This document shows, piece by piece, positions 9,667-17,842 of a stretch of 51,941 nucleotides of DNA. The stretch comes from an uncultured Planctomycetaceae bacterium (GTDB lineage Bacteria > Planctomycetota > Planctomycetia > Gemmatales > Gemmataceae), in assembly GCA_903960945.1 (NCBI GenBank), contig CAJCCR010000410.1, forward strand, positions 1 to 51,941, given 5' to 3'. The notes under the pieces were generated by a model. That model did no database searches and was not told the DNA's origin. It saw only the letters and a program-made list of their open reading frames with translations. Position 1 is the stretch's first letter; each line of letters begins with the position of its first letter. Made by a program: the position numbers and the translations under genes.

Positions 9667-10724
9667 GGCTTAAAAACTAGGTGGTGCGATCCTCTAGCCT
9701 GAACTTCGCCCACTTCCACCGCGCAAATCGCCCCGTTGGCCAAAGCTGCTTTTATAAATAGAGGCACCTCTTCTTTAGGCAGGCTAACCAGCAACCCGCC
9801 CGAGGTTTGGGCATCCAAAGCCAGTTCCATAGAAACCGTATCAGGATTTCCTTCAATTCTGAGGTGAGGGGAAATATATTCTCGATTGGTTTTGCTTGCA
9901 CGCGTGAAAAAACGTTTTGAAATCAGGGTTTCAATCCCACTGAAGCGAGGGAGTTTTTGTAATTCAAAAACAAGCGTGGTGTTGCTTCCCAGTGCCATTT
10001 CCAACGCATGGCCTGCAAAACCATAGCCAGTGATATCGGTCATGCCGTGCGGGTGTAGATTTTGCAGTGCATCCGCACCCACTTTATTTAGTTGAATCAT
10101 GCTTAAGCATGCAGCCTTAAAAAGAGTTTCCGGGCAGGCGTTTGCTTTGTGTGCGGTGGTTACAAAGCCAGTACCTAAAGGCTTGGTAAGAACTAGTCTA
10201 TCCCCAGGCTTGGCCCCAGCATTGGTAAACACTTTACCTGGATGAACAATGCCTGTGACGGAAAGCCCGAATTTTATTTCTTTGTCTCGGATGGTGTGGC
10301 CACCTACTATGACAGCCCCAGCGGCCATGCATCTTTCGGCCCCACCTTCTAAGATTTTTCCCAACCAAGTTAATTGTGGATCTTCATCATCGGGGTAGGC
10401 AACTAGGTTTAAAGCCGTTTTAGGAATGCCTCCCATGGCATAAACATCAGAAAGGGCATTGGCAGCTGCAATTTGGCCATATAGGTACGGATCATCGACC
10501 ACAGGTGGGAAGAAATCCACGGTTTGGACCAAAGCGATTTCATCTGTTAACTTGAAAACGCCTGCGTCATCGTGAGTTTCAGTACCCACCAGCAAATTCG
10601 GGTCCTTAGATCGGGGCACATTTTGCAGAACCTGCGAAATCCCCCCCGGCGAAAGTTTTCCCGCTCAGCCAGCACAGGATGCGTAGTCGGTTAATCTTTT
10701 CTTCCGACCAAAAAAACTAAACAT
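9663..10724 (-). CDS. selD: Selenide, water dikinase (SelD), UGA-encoded selenocysteine at codon 20; ORF track lists only 9663..10619
   Basis: Extending the 318-aa ORF upstream through one in-frame TGA (10665-10667) gives MFSFFGRKKRLTDYASCAGUAGKLSPGGISQVLQNVPRSKDPNLLVGTETHDDAGVF. This supplies the otherwise missing SelD N-terminal catalytic motif (Cys/Sec + Lys). ATG at 10724 is preceded by AGGAGAGG. Confidence 0.93.
10621..10640 (-). promoter_or_regulatory. Candidate bacterial SECIS hairpin for selD
   Basis: Minus strand ATTTCGCAGGTTCTGCAAAA: stem TTT-(C bulge)-GCAG / CTGC-AAA with GUU apical loop, about 29 nt after the UGA. Confidence 0.7.
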
Positions 10725-10732
10725 GCCTCTCC

Positions 10733-10978
10733 TTATTTAACTTCAGCCATCAGTGCTTCTAATTGTTTTAACATCAACTCTTCATTAGGGAACTTCCCTT
10801 CAGATAGTTTTGAGTAAAGCAGCTTTCCATTTGCGGTCAACTCAAAACAGCCACCACTTGATGGAATTAATTTCATTTCGAGAACCTGCATTTTAAAATG
10901 TTCCAGTAATTTTGCTGTCAAACTGACAGCCTGAGGCTCATAGTTTCACTTGGAGCAATAACGTAATTCTACTTTCAT
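10733..10978 (-). CDS. SelW/Rdx-family selenoprotein, UGA-encoded selenocysteine at codon 11 in a CxxU motif; ORF track lists only 10733..10921
   Basis: From ATG 10978 through in-frame TGA (10946-10948): MKVELRYCSKUNYEPQAVSLTAKLLEHFKMQVLEMKLIPSSGGCFELTANGKLLYSKLSEGKFPNEELMLKQLEALMAEVK. Matches the Rdx fold pattern (YCxxU...G.FEL...GKLL.SK...G.FP). Confidence 0.93.
10914..10930 (-). promoter_or_regulatory. Candidate bacterial SECIS hairpin for the SelW-like gene
   Basis: Minus strand GCTGTCA-GTT-TGACAGC, a perfect 7-bp stem with GUU loop, starting 15 nt after the UGA. Confidence 0.78.
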
Positions 10979-11073
10979 GATTCACCTTTCTTGATTTAGG
11001 GATCTTCTATACTAATCAGTATGTTAGGCTTTGGACGATTAAGGACCAAATTTAAATCATAGGATTAAGGCCG

Positions 11074-11529
11074 ATGGAAGTATTTCCCGACACCGTAATA
11101 ATTCGTAGTGTAAAGGAAAAATCCAAGAAATGTTCGGTGATACCGCTAAAGGGAAAGCCTGGCATTATCTTGTTGAATTATCCTTTTAAAAAAACTTTAA
11201 GTTTACCTAATTATATTCGTCTTTCTGCTGAGGGGCCCCCACTTTCCCTAGCAGACAATGATAAAGGTATATTATTAATAGATGGGAGTTGGCGAAATGC
11301 GGGTAATATGGAAAGAAGTTTTGAGTCGATTCCCCCAAGATCCTTGAGCCAATATAAAACAGCCTACCCGAGAACCTCGAAGTTTGGAACCGACCCTGAT
11401 AACGGCTTGGCCTCCATTGAAGCACTCTATGTTGCTTATTTTATTTTAAATCGAAACCCAATTGGCCTATTAGACCACTATCATTGGAAAAAAGAATTTC
11501 TGGAACTGAATAACTTTCCTGCTTCGTAA
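11074..11529 (+). CDS. DTW/Tsr3-like aminocarboxypropyltransferase superfamily protein (probable)
   Basis: LLIDGSWRNAGNMERSF...PPRSLSQYKTAYPRTSK...GLASIEALYVAYFIL resembles the DTW motif and the trailing sTlEAi motif. Confidence 0.62.
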   Translation: MEVFPDTVIIRSVKEKSKKCSVIPLKGKPGIILLNYPFKKTLSLPNYIRLSAEGPPLSLADNDKGILLIDGSWRNAGNMERSFESIPPRSLSQYKTAYPRTSKFGTDPDNGLASIEALYVAYFILNRNPIGLLDHYHWKKEFLELNNFPAS

Positions 11530-11534
11530 TGAAA

Positions 11535-13472
11535 TTACTTTTTTGGCTGTGCTTCAAGAAACTCGGACAAGGCTGTGGCTAACGCAGTGGAAGATGAAGG
11601 CTGCACTTTTAAACGCATTACCAATCCTTTAAATGAATCTTCTGCAACTTTCATGTGTTTTGCGTCTTGAGTGTACTTTGATAATTTCACCATGTTGCTT
11701 AATGCAACACTGTTGGCGGATGGTTGTGCTCCATCGTATTGATCGATAGAGCGGGCGAAAAGTTTTTCGTGCTCTTCGGAAGTCTGAAAGAATGGGCCCG
11801 AGCCTTCTTTACCATGATGCTTAATCATTTTTTCATTCAATTCGACAGCTTGGGCGAGCCGCTTTTTGTCGCCATTGATTTCGTATAGGGTTAGCAACCC
11901 ATGAATTAGATAAGCGTAATCATCGAGATAAGCTAGGATTTTAGCCTGTGCCTTTTCGCCGGGAACTGCACCAAAACTTCGCATCAATCTGCCATCTGCC
12001 TGCTGTAGGTTGTTTAAAATAAAATCAGAAGCCTTCTCTGCAGCTTTTAAGTAAGAAGGTTCATTAAGAGCTTTGGAAGCCATTGCAAGGCCGGCGATCA
12101 TCTGTCCATTCCAACCGGTTAGAATCTTGGTATCTAAAAAAGGCCTGATGCGATTGTTTCTAAGGGCGAGAAGTTTTTTTCGCGAGGCATCAAGAGAACC
12201 CTCTAATTTTTCGAGGGATGTTTTTTGGCTAAGGGCCAGTTTTTCGGGCAGCATTGATCGCCTTAAGATGAAGAATTTTTCTTCGAAATTAGGAGCGATT
12301 GCGTAGGTTGTTTTAAAGAGTTCAAGGTCCGTTTTTTCTTTAAGCACTTCGGCTAACTCTTTATCTGTCCAAACATAAAACTTTCCCTCTTCGCCATCGC
12401 TATCCGCATCGAGAGCAGAGTAAAACCCACCTTCTGGGGATGTCATTTCGCGTAGGATAAAAGCACAAGTTGAATTAAGTGCCTGTTCGTAAAGTGGATT
12501 TTTGTTGTTAAAAAGAGCCCTAGAATATGCCTCGCAGAGTTGCGCATTATCGTAAAGCATTTTTTCGAAGTGCGGAATAGTCCAAGAAGGTTCGACCGTG
12601 TATCGATGGAATCCGCCACCGAGGTGATCAAAAATGCCACCCAAAGCCATTTGATCAAGAGTGAAGGAAACGATTGATTTAATGTTGCCCGTGGCATCGT
12701 TGCCTTGTTCGCGCTGCAAAAGTTTTAGATAGCAAGGTGTTGGGAATTTCGGCCCTTGGAAATTTCTGGCTTGTGAACCAAACCCACCATATTTAGGATC
12801 AAAGCCTTCCTGAACAGCTTCAACAGATGCATTCACCAGGGCTTTGTCGAGTGGGATAAGAGCTAGCCCAACTGTTTCTCCAAGCAAAACCCTTCGAGTT
12901 GAAGTGGCTAATTTCTCTGCTTGTTCCTCAACATTTTTCTGTTCGGTTTTGTAAACATTAAGGATTCCTTCCAGCACAGATTTAAATCCGCGCATGTTCT
13001 GGCCTTGCACTTCTTTGTCGAAAGGAGGCCAGTAGGTGCCACCAAAAAAAGGCTTTGCATCAGGCAAAAGAAACATTGATAAAGGCCAACCACCTCTTTG
13101 CCCCAATACATTCAGTGAAGTTAAATAGGCATGATCGATATCCGGCCTTTCTTCTCGATCAACTTTGATGCAGACAAAATTGTCGTTCAGAATTTTTGCG
13201 ATAACCGCATTTGAAAAAGATTCTTTTTCCATGACATGGCACCAGTGGCATGCGCTGTAGCCAATGGAAAGAAAGACGAGTTTTTTTTCGGCTTTGGCTT
13301 TCTTGAAAGCTTCTTCGCCCCAAGGGTACCAATCGACTGGGTTGTGTGCGTGTTGCCTGAGGTAGGGGCTGGCTTCTTTTGCAAGCCGATTCAGTTTGCC
13401 TTTTTCTTCGCCCAATGCTGGATGAAGTAAAAACAAAAACGCAACCAATGCCCAGGCATTTCGCAAATTCAT
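11535..13472 (-). CDS. Thioredoxin-domain/YyaL-type (DUF255, SPATA20-like) protein
   Basis: [80 protein letters not shown]. Confidence 0.95.
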   Translation of the reverse strand: MNLRNAWALVAFLFLLHPALGEEKGKLNRLAKEASPYLRQHAHNPVDWYPWGEEAFKKAKAEKKLVFLSIGYSACHWCHVMEKESFSNAVIAKILNDNFVCIKVDREERPDIDHAYLTSLNVLGQRGGWPLSMFLLPDAKPFFGGTYWPPFDKEVQGQNMRGFKSVLEGILNVYKTEQKNVEEQAEKLATSTRRVLLGETVGLALIPLDKALVNASVEAVQEGFDPKYGGFGSQARNFQGPKFPTPCYLKLLQREQGNDATGNIKSIVSFTLDQMALGGIFDHLGGGFHRYTVEPSWTIPHFEKMLYDNAQLCEAYSRALFNNKNPLYEQALNSTCAFILREMTSPEGGFYSALDADSDGEEGKFYVWTDKELAEVLKEKTDLELFKTTYAIAPNFEEKFFILRRSMLPEKLALSQKTSLEKLEGSLDASRKKLLALRNNRIRPFLDTKILTGWNGQMIAGLAMASKALNEPSYLKAAEKASDFILNNLQQADGRLMRSFGAVPGEKAQAKILAYLDDYAYLIHGLLTLYEINGDKKRLAQAVELNEKMIKHHGKEGSGPFFQTSEEHEKLFARSIDQYDGAQPSANSVALSNMVKLSKYTQDAKHMKVAEDSFKGLVMRLKVQPSSSTALATALSEFLEAQPKK

Positions 13473-13490
13473 GACAGGTCCAGTTTTTGA

Positions 13491-13958
13491 TTAGGGAAGC
13501 TGCAGAGTAGCTACAGCGGGGGAGAGGCAAGATTTTTTAGAGCAAGCTTGATATTTTACCACAACTTCCAGAGGGCCGGTTTGATTCCTTGGAACTGCAA
13601 CTCGTAATTTGATTTTTACGGTTCCTTCGTAAGTCGAGTAATCGCCTACAACATCATCCTTCACGAGTTTACCCACGGGGTATTCTACTTTGGCAGGGAT
13701 CGATTTGCCTTCGGATTTGATTCCGACGCTGGTTTGTACGGATGCCAAATCGGGGTTTACCACCGGGTTCGCATAAAGGTGATACCCTGGTTCTACAGAA
13801 AGAGTTATTACGACGAATTTTTCTTCAGCGGTGGTGGATGGGTCTTTGGAGATTTCTACCTTGACCACTTTGGAACTATCGGCACCCTGAGCATTTACAG
13901 CGCAAGCAATTTGTAACGAAATCAAAAGGCCGGAGAGTAAAAGCATAGATTGTTTCAT
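13491..13958 (-). CDS. Secreted DsbD N-terminal-domain-like protein
   Basis: Signal peptide; VEPGYHLYANPV...VEYPVGKL...YEGTVKIKLRV...VKYQACSKKSCLSPA resembles the DsbD alpha domain, without TM or thioredoxin parts. Confidence 0.75.
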   Translation of the reverse strand: MKQSMLLLSGLLISLQIACAVNAQGADSSKVVKVEISKDPSTTAEEKFVVITLSVEPGYHLYANPVVNPDLASVQTSVGIKSEGKSIPAKVEYPVGKLVKDDVVGDYSTYEGTVKIKLRVAVPRNQTGPLEVVVKYQACSKKSCLSPAVATLQLP

Positions 13959-14038
13959 TGTGAGAATCCTTCATGGAATAAGATGTTCAAACACCTACTA
14001 TTAATTTATCATCATTTGGGTATTTAAGACAAATCCAA

Positions 14039-14941
14039 TTGGGACATTTAGGCGATTACTACGAGGTAAGCATGAGATTTTTAACGACATTGGTGCTGGG
14101 TATTTGTGTTTCTTGCATGGTTCTGGCGCAAGATACTGCAAAAAAGCCTGAAGCTACCAAAGAAATTGCTAAAAGTATTTGGGATAAGGTGAATGCTGGC
14201 CCATTTTCTGTTTTCGAATCAAATAAAATCATTTTAATGGTGCCTAAAACTGCTGAATCAAAGGCAAAGGATATTACATCGAATCTAGAAAAGTACTACG
14301 ATAATGCAGCAAAAAGCGTTGGTTATAAGGAGGATAATGCTCCTTGGCATGGCAAACTCATGGTATTCATCATCCCAGAAAGGGAGCAGTTTGTTGCCTT
14401 TGTTCGAAGGGTAGAAAAACGCTCGCCTAATAGTGATGATCATGGGTCATTTGGTTTTCTAGAGGGCGTGCCGTATATGGCTTCAGGCCCAACCAAACCC
14501 AAAGATTTTAGTAGTTCTGAATTGCAGGCTTATAAAGAGATAGGCGGGGCCTTGCTTCGTTCAAAGGCTGGAGAAAAGACTCCTTTGCCTGATTGGGTTG
14601 TTGATGGCTTTGGCAGGGCAGTGCACTGGCGGGTTCAGGGCGGCAATAATAAGTCCGTGCAAAACGATAGAAAAAAGGTGCAGATCATTGCCCGAAAAGT
14701 TTCCTCTGTGGGCGACATCTGGAATGGTTCAGATGCTGATGCTACACCCTTACTTCAAGCCAGTGTGATGGAGTTTATCGCTTTTGGGCCCCAGTCTTCA
14801 AAGCTTGCTGATTTCTTGAAGGGGTTTGTCCCAGAAGAAAATGGCGATGCAAAATCAGCAGAACAAGCGCTAGATTCCTCAGGCATTGTTGCGAAGAATC
14901 TGCTAGGTGCGTGGAAAGTTTGGGTGCTTTCTTCGAAGTGA
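14039..14941 (+). CDS. Secreted protein of unknown function (start may be the later Met, MRFLTTLVLG)
   Basis: 300 aa ORF with signal peptide MRFLTTLVLGICVSCMVLAQ. Confidence 0.65.
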   Translation: MGHLGDYYEVSMRFLTTLVLGICVSCMVLAQDTAKKPEATKEIAKSIWDKVNAGPFSVFESNKIILMVPKTAESKAKDITSNLEKYYDNAAKSVGYKEDNAPWHGKLMVFIIPEREQFVAFVRRVEKRSPNSDDHGSFGFLEGVPYMASGPTKPKDFSSSELQAYKEIGGALLRSKAGEKTPLPDWVVDGFGRAVHWRVQGGNNKSVQNDRKKVQIIARKVSSVGDIWNGSDADATPLLQASVMEFIAFGPQSSKLADFLKGFVPEENGDAKSAEQALDSSGIVAKNLLGAWKVWVLSSK

Positions 14942-16084
14942 TTAAAGGGAGAGGATTTCTTTAAGAGCTGCGATTATCTGGTCGATATCGCTTTCGGTAT
15001 TAAATGCACCGGGGCTGATTCGAACCGAACCATCAGGGAAAGTGTTGATTGATTTGTGGATATAAGGCGAGCAATGCAAGCCCGGCCTTACAGCTATGTT
15101 AAAGGCTTCATCAAGAATACTGCCTATTTCAGGCGCAGCAAGTGATTCCGACTGAAAAGAAACAGTTGCAACCGTACGGCTAAGGTCATCACTTCCAAAA
15201 ACAGTAACTCCAGGAATTTCTTTAAGATTGCTTCGAAGCTTTGCAACAAGCTTACTTTCTCTGTGATGAATGTTGTTCATGCCTTCTTGATCAAGCCAAG
15301 CCAAGCCAGCAGCAAGGCCTGCGATGCCAAGAACATTAGGTGTGCCACCTTCAAGGTGGTATGGCATTTCTTTGGGTTGTGTTTCAGTGGAAGAGTCGCC
15401 CCCGGTTCCACCTTCCCGCCAAGTACGAAGAGCAACGCGCTCTCCTGAATAAAGAAAGCCTGTGCCTGTTGGGCCAAAAAGGCACTTGTGCCCAGGGCAA
15501 GCTAGGAGATCGATTTTTTGGGCCTTAATATCAATTGGAACAACCCCAGCAGTTTGTGCTCCATCAACCAGAAAGATGATGTTTTTTTCTCTGCAGATCG
15601 TACCCACTTCGGTGATGGGCTGAATGGTGCCTAGAACATTGCTTGCATGGGTAAGTGCAACAAGTCGGGTTTTGGGGCCGATTGCATTTTTGATTTGTTC
15701 TGGATCGATGAAGCCCTGAGGATCAGCATTAATTTTTGTGACAGAGATTTTACCTGCGAGTTCCATGATGCGCAGGGGTCTACTAACGCTGTTATGTTCA
15801 AGATCGCTGGTGATAACATGGTCGCCTTCATTTAAAAGGCCTTTGAACGCCATGTTAAGGGCATCGGTGCAATTAAGTGTGAATACAAATCGTTCGGGTG
15901 CAGAACCTTTAAAAAGCTGATTGAGCCGATGTCTGCAATCATCGAGAACCCGTTCCGCTGCAAGTGCCATTTTGTGGCCAGCACGGCCTGGGTTTGCCAT
16001 ATCTTCGCGTGCAAAGCGATCCATGGCCTTATAAACCGATTCAGGTTTGGGGAAACTCGTTGCAGCATTATCGAGATAAATCAT
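14942..16084 (-). CDS. Class V aminotransferase / cysteine desulfurase family protein
   Basis: MIYLDNAATSFPKPESVYKAM; LTHASNVLGTIQPI; VDGAQTAGVVPID; GHKCLFGPTGTGFLYSG; VRPGLHCSPYIHK. Confidence 0.93.
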   Translation of the reverse strand: MIYLDNAATSFPKPESVYKAMDRFAREDMANPGRAGHKMALAAERVLDDCRHRLNQLFKGSAPERFVFTLNCTDALNMAFKGLLNEGDHVITSDLEHNSVSRPLRIMELAGKISVTKINADPQGFIDPEQIKNAIGPKTRLVALTHASNVLGTIQPITEVGTICREKNIIFLVDGAQTAGVVPIDIKAQKIDLLACPGHKCLFGPTGTGFLYSGERVALRTWREGGTGGDSSTETQPKEMPYHLEGGTPNVLGIAGLAAGLAWLDQEGMNNIHHRESKLVAKLRSNLKEIPGVTVFGSDDLSRTVATVSFQSESLAAPEIGSILDEAFNIAVRPGLHCSPYIHKSINTFPDGSVRISPGAFNTESDIDQIIAALKEILSL

Positions 16085-16108
16085 GTACAGCTCATCTGGG
16101 CGTTTGAA

Positions 16109-17149
16109 TTAGTGTCCGATGTAGCGGGCATAAAGCGTCTTTGCCCTGTCTATATCGCTTGTACCTTTAATTATAGCCCGCCCATCGGGGAAAACGGTGA
16201 ACTCACAGTCTTCAGCATTAAATTTAAGCATAAACTTGTTGAAGCTTACATCGCCCAGGGTCTTAAGTTGAGCAGCCATATCTTCAAACTTAAGTTTGTT
16301 AGGGGTACGATTGGAAATTTGAACAGCGTTTCTGCCACACAAACTTGTGGTTTGCGAACCGAACTCGCCATCAATCCATTCGAATTTTCGATGCTTGCAG
16401 CAAGGGCAATCAACCTTACCTAGAAGCGGGGCAATCTTTACCCTGCGATAGGTGTTTTCCCAAACATCAATCTGCACGAGTTCTTTGTTGATGGTTTCAG
16501 GTTTGCCTGAAAGAATCTTGATGGCTTCGGTGGCTTGCATACTTGCGATGATGTTTACGACGGGGCCAAGTACCCCTGCAGTTTCGCAAGTATCAGCAGA
16601 GCCGGGCGAGGGCGCAGCTTCAAACACACAGCGAAGGCAAGGCGTTTGATTGGGGATAATGGTCATGGTCATGCCATTGCTACCAATGACCCCACCATAA
16701 ACCCAAGGCTTGTTATACTTGACCGCAATATCGTTAATGAGATAGCGGATTTCAAAGTTATCGGTGCCATCAAGGATAAGATCTGCACCTTCACAAAGTG
16801 ATTCGATATTGGTGCGATCGATATCAGTGACTACAGATTCGATGTTAATGGAAGAATTGATTGCACGAAGTTTACGAGCGGCAGCTTCAGCTTTGGGAAG
16901 GTTTTCGGTGACATCGTTTTCATCGAAAAGAACTTGACGCTGAAGATTGCTAGGCTCGATAAAATCGCGATCAACAACCTTGATGGAGCCAACGCCTGCT
17001 CGAGCCAGGTTGTTGGCAAGCACGGTGCCCAAAGCACCGCACCCGCACAGGGTGACTTTGGAAGCTAGCAGCTTACGCTGCCCTTCTTCGCCCACCCCGT
17101 GAAAGCGCATTTGCCTGCTATAGCGATCAATAGACTTGAAGTCGATCAT
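16109..17149 (-). CDS. ThiF/MoeB/HesA-family E1-like adenylyltransferase
   Basis: SRQMRFHGVGEEGQRKL, GCGALGTVLANNLARAGVG, VDRDFIEPSNLQRQVLF, DGTDNFEIRYLIND, Zn-type CLRC...CPCC; extra C-terminal domain. Confidence 0.93.
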   Translation of the reverse strand: MIDFKSIDRYSRQMRFHGVGEEGQRKLLASKVTLCGCGALGTVLANNLARAGVGSIKVVDRDFIEPSNLQRQVLFDENDVTENLPKAEAAARKLRAINSSINIESVVTDIDRTNIESLCEGADLILDGTDNFEIRYLINDIAVKYNKPWVYGGVIGSNGMTMTIIPNQTPCLRCVFEAAPSPGSADTCETAGVLGPVVNIIASMQATEAIKILSGKPETINKELVQIDVWENTYRRVKIAPLLGKVDCPCCKHRKFEWIDGEFGSQTTSLCGRNAVQISNRTPNKLKFEDMAAQLKTLGDVSFNKFMLKFNAEDCEFTVFPDGRAIIKGTSDIDRAKTLYARYIGH

Positions 17150-17514
17150 TCGCCATCTCCTACGCCCATGTCGTCAAGGAAGGTATCGAGAACTTCGACG
17201 GTTCCGCCGCCCCATTTTTCTTCGCGAGCAAATGCAGCAAGAACAGCAAGGTCTTCTTTAAGCCTAGCAACTTCTTTGGCATTTAAGCGCTGAAGGTAGG
17301 TTGCAACTTGATCCAAGATTGCAGCACCTGCCTGTTGATTACAAATGTTCTCATCCGAGCCGGCGATGAAAACAACAAAATGCAGAAGGCTCAGAAGCAG
17401 GGGATTTGCTCCAACCTGATCAGGAATCTCTGGGAAAATTGCAGTTCCTTCTGGAACTTCAATGCTGTTTTCGTCCATATCTTCCATTTCGTCCATGTCT
17501 TCGTTGTCTGCCAT
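17146..17514 (-). CDS. Small acidic protein of unknown function in the sulfur-carrier operon
   Basis: 122 aa; starts overlapping the ThiF-like gene by 4 nt; follows the carrier gene by 1 nt. Confidence 0.75.
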   Translation of the reverse strand: MADNEDMDEMEDMDENSIEVPEGTAIFPEIPDQVGANPLLLSLLHFVVFIAGSDENICNQQAGAAILDQVATYLQRLNAKEVARLKEDLAVLAAFAREEKWGGGTVEVLDTFLDDMGVGDGE

Positions 17515-17515
17515 A

Positions 17516-17788
17516 TTAACCTCCTGCTACTGCCGGGATAATTGCTACTTCGTCGCCATCTTTTACAGGGGTGGCAAGGTTTTCGAGGTATCGCATATCT
17601 TCGTCATTGATAAAGATGTTTACAAATCTGCGCAACTGGCCATTATCGAATAGCCTTTGATCCATTGCTGGGTGAAGTTTACAAAGTTCGCCAAGTGCTT
17701 CGCCTACGGTGTTGGCACTAACTTCAATCGAAGCGAGATTGCCCGCATGAGGTCGGAGCGGAGTGGGGATTTGAATTTTAACTGCCAT
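17516..17788 (-). CDS. MoaD/ThiS-family sulfur carrier protein
   Basis: 90 aa beta-grasp-like pattern; VNIFINDEDMRYLENLATPVKDGDEVAIIPAVAGG, terminating exactly in Gly-Gly. Confidence 0.93.
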   Translation of the reverse strand: MAVKIQIPTPLRPHAGNLASIEVSANTVGEALGELCKLHPAMDQRLFDNGQLRRFVNIFINDEDMRYLENLATPVKDGDEVAIIPAVAGG

Positions 17789-17842
17789 AAATACCTTCCG
17801 GCGGAAAAGCCCGCATGTTAAAAGAAGCCAGATAATAGAGGG

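Noticed and set aside
10665-10667. In-frame TGA in selD as pseudogene or sequencing error
   Set aside because: The TGA sits exactly at the catalytic Sec/Cys position, and the neighbouring gene shows the same arrangement at a CxxU motif, both with downstream hairpins.
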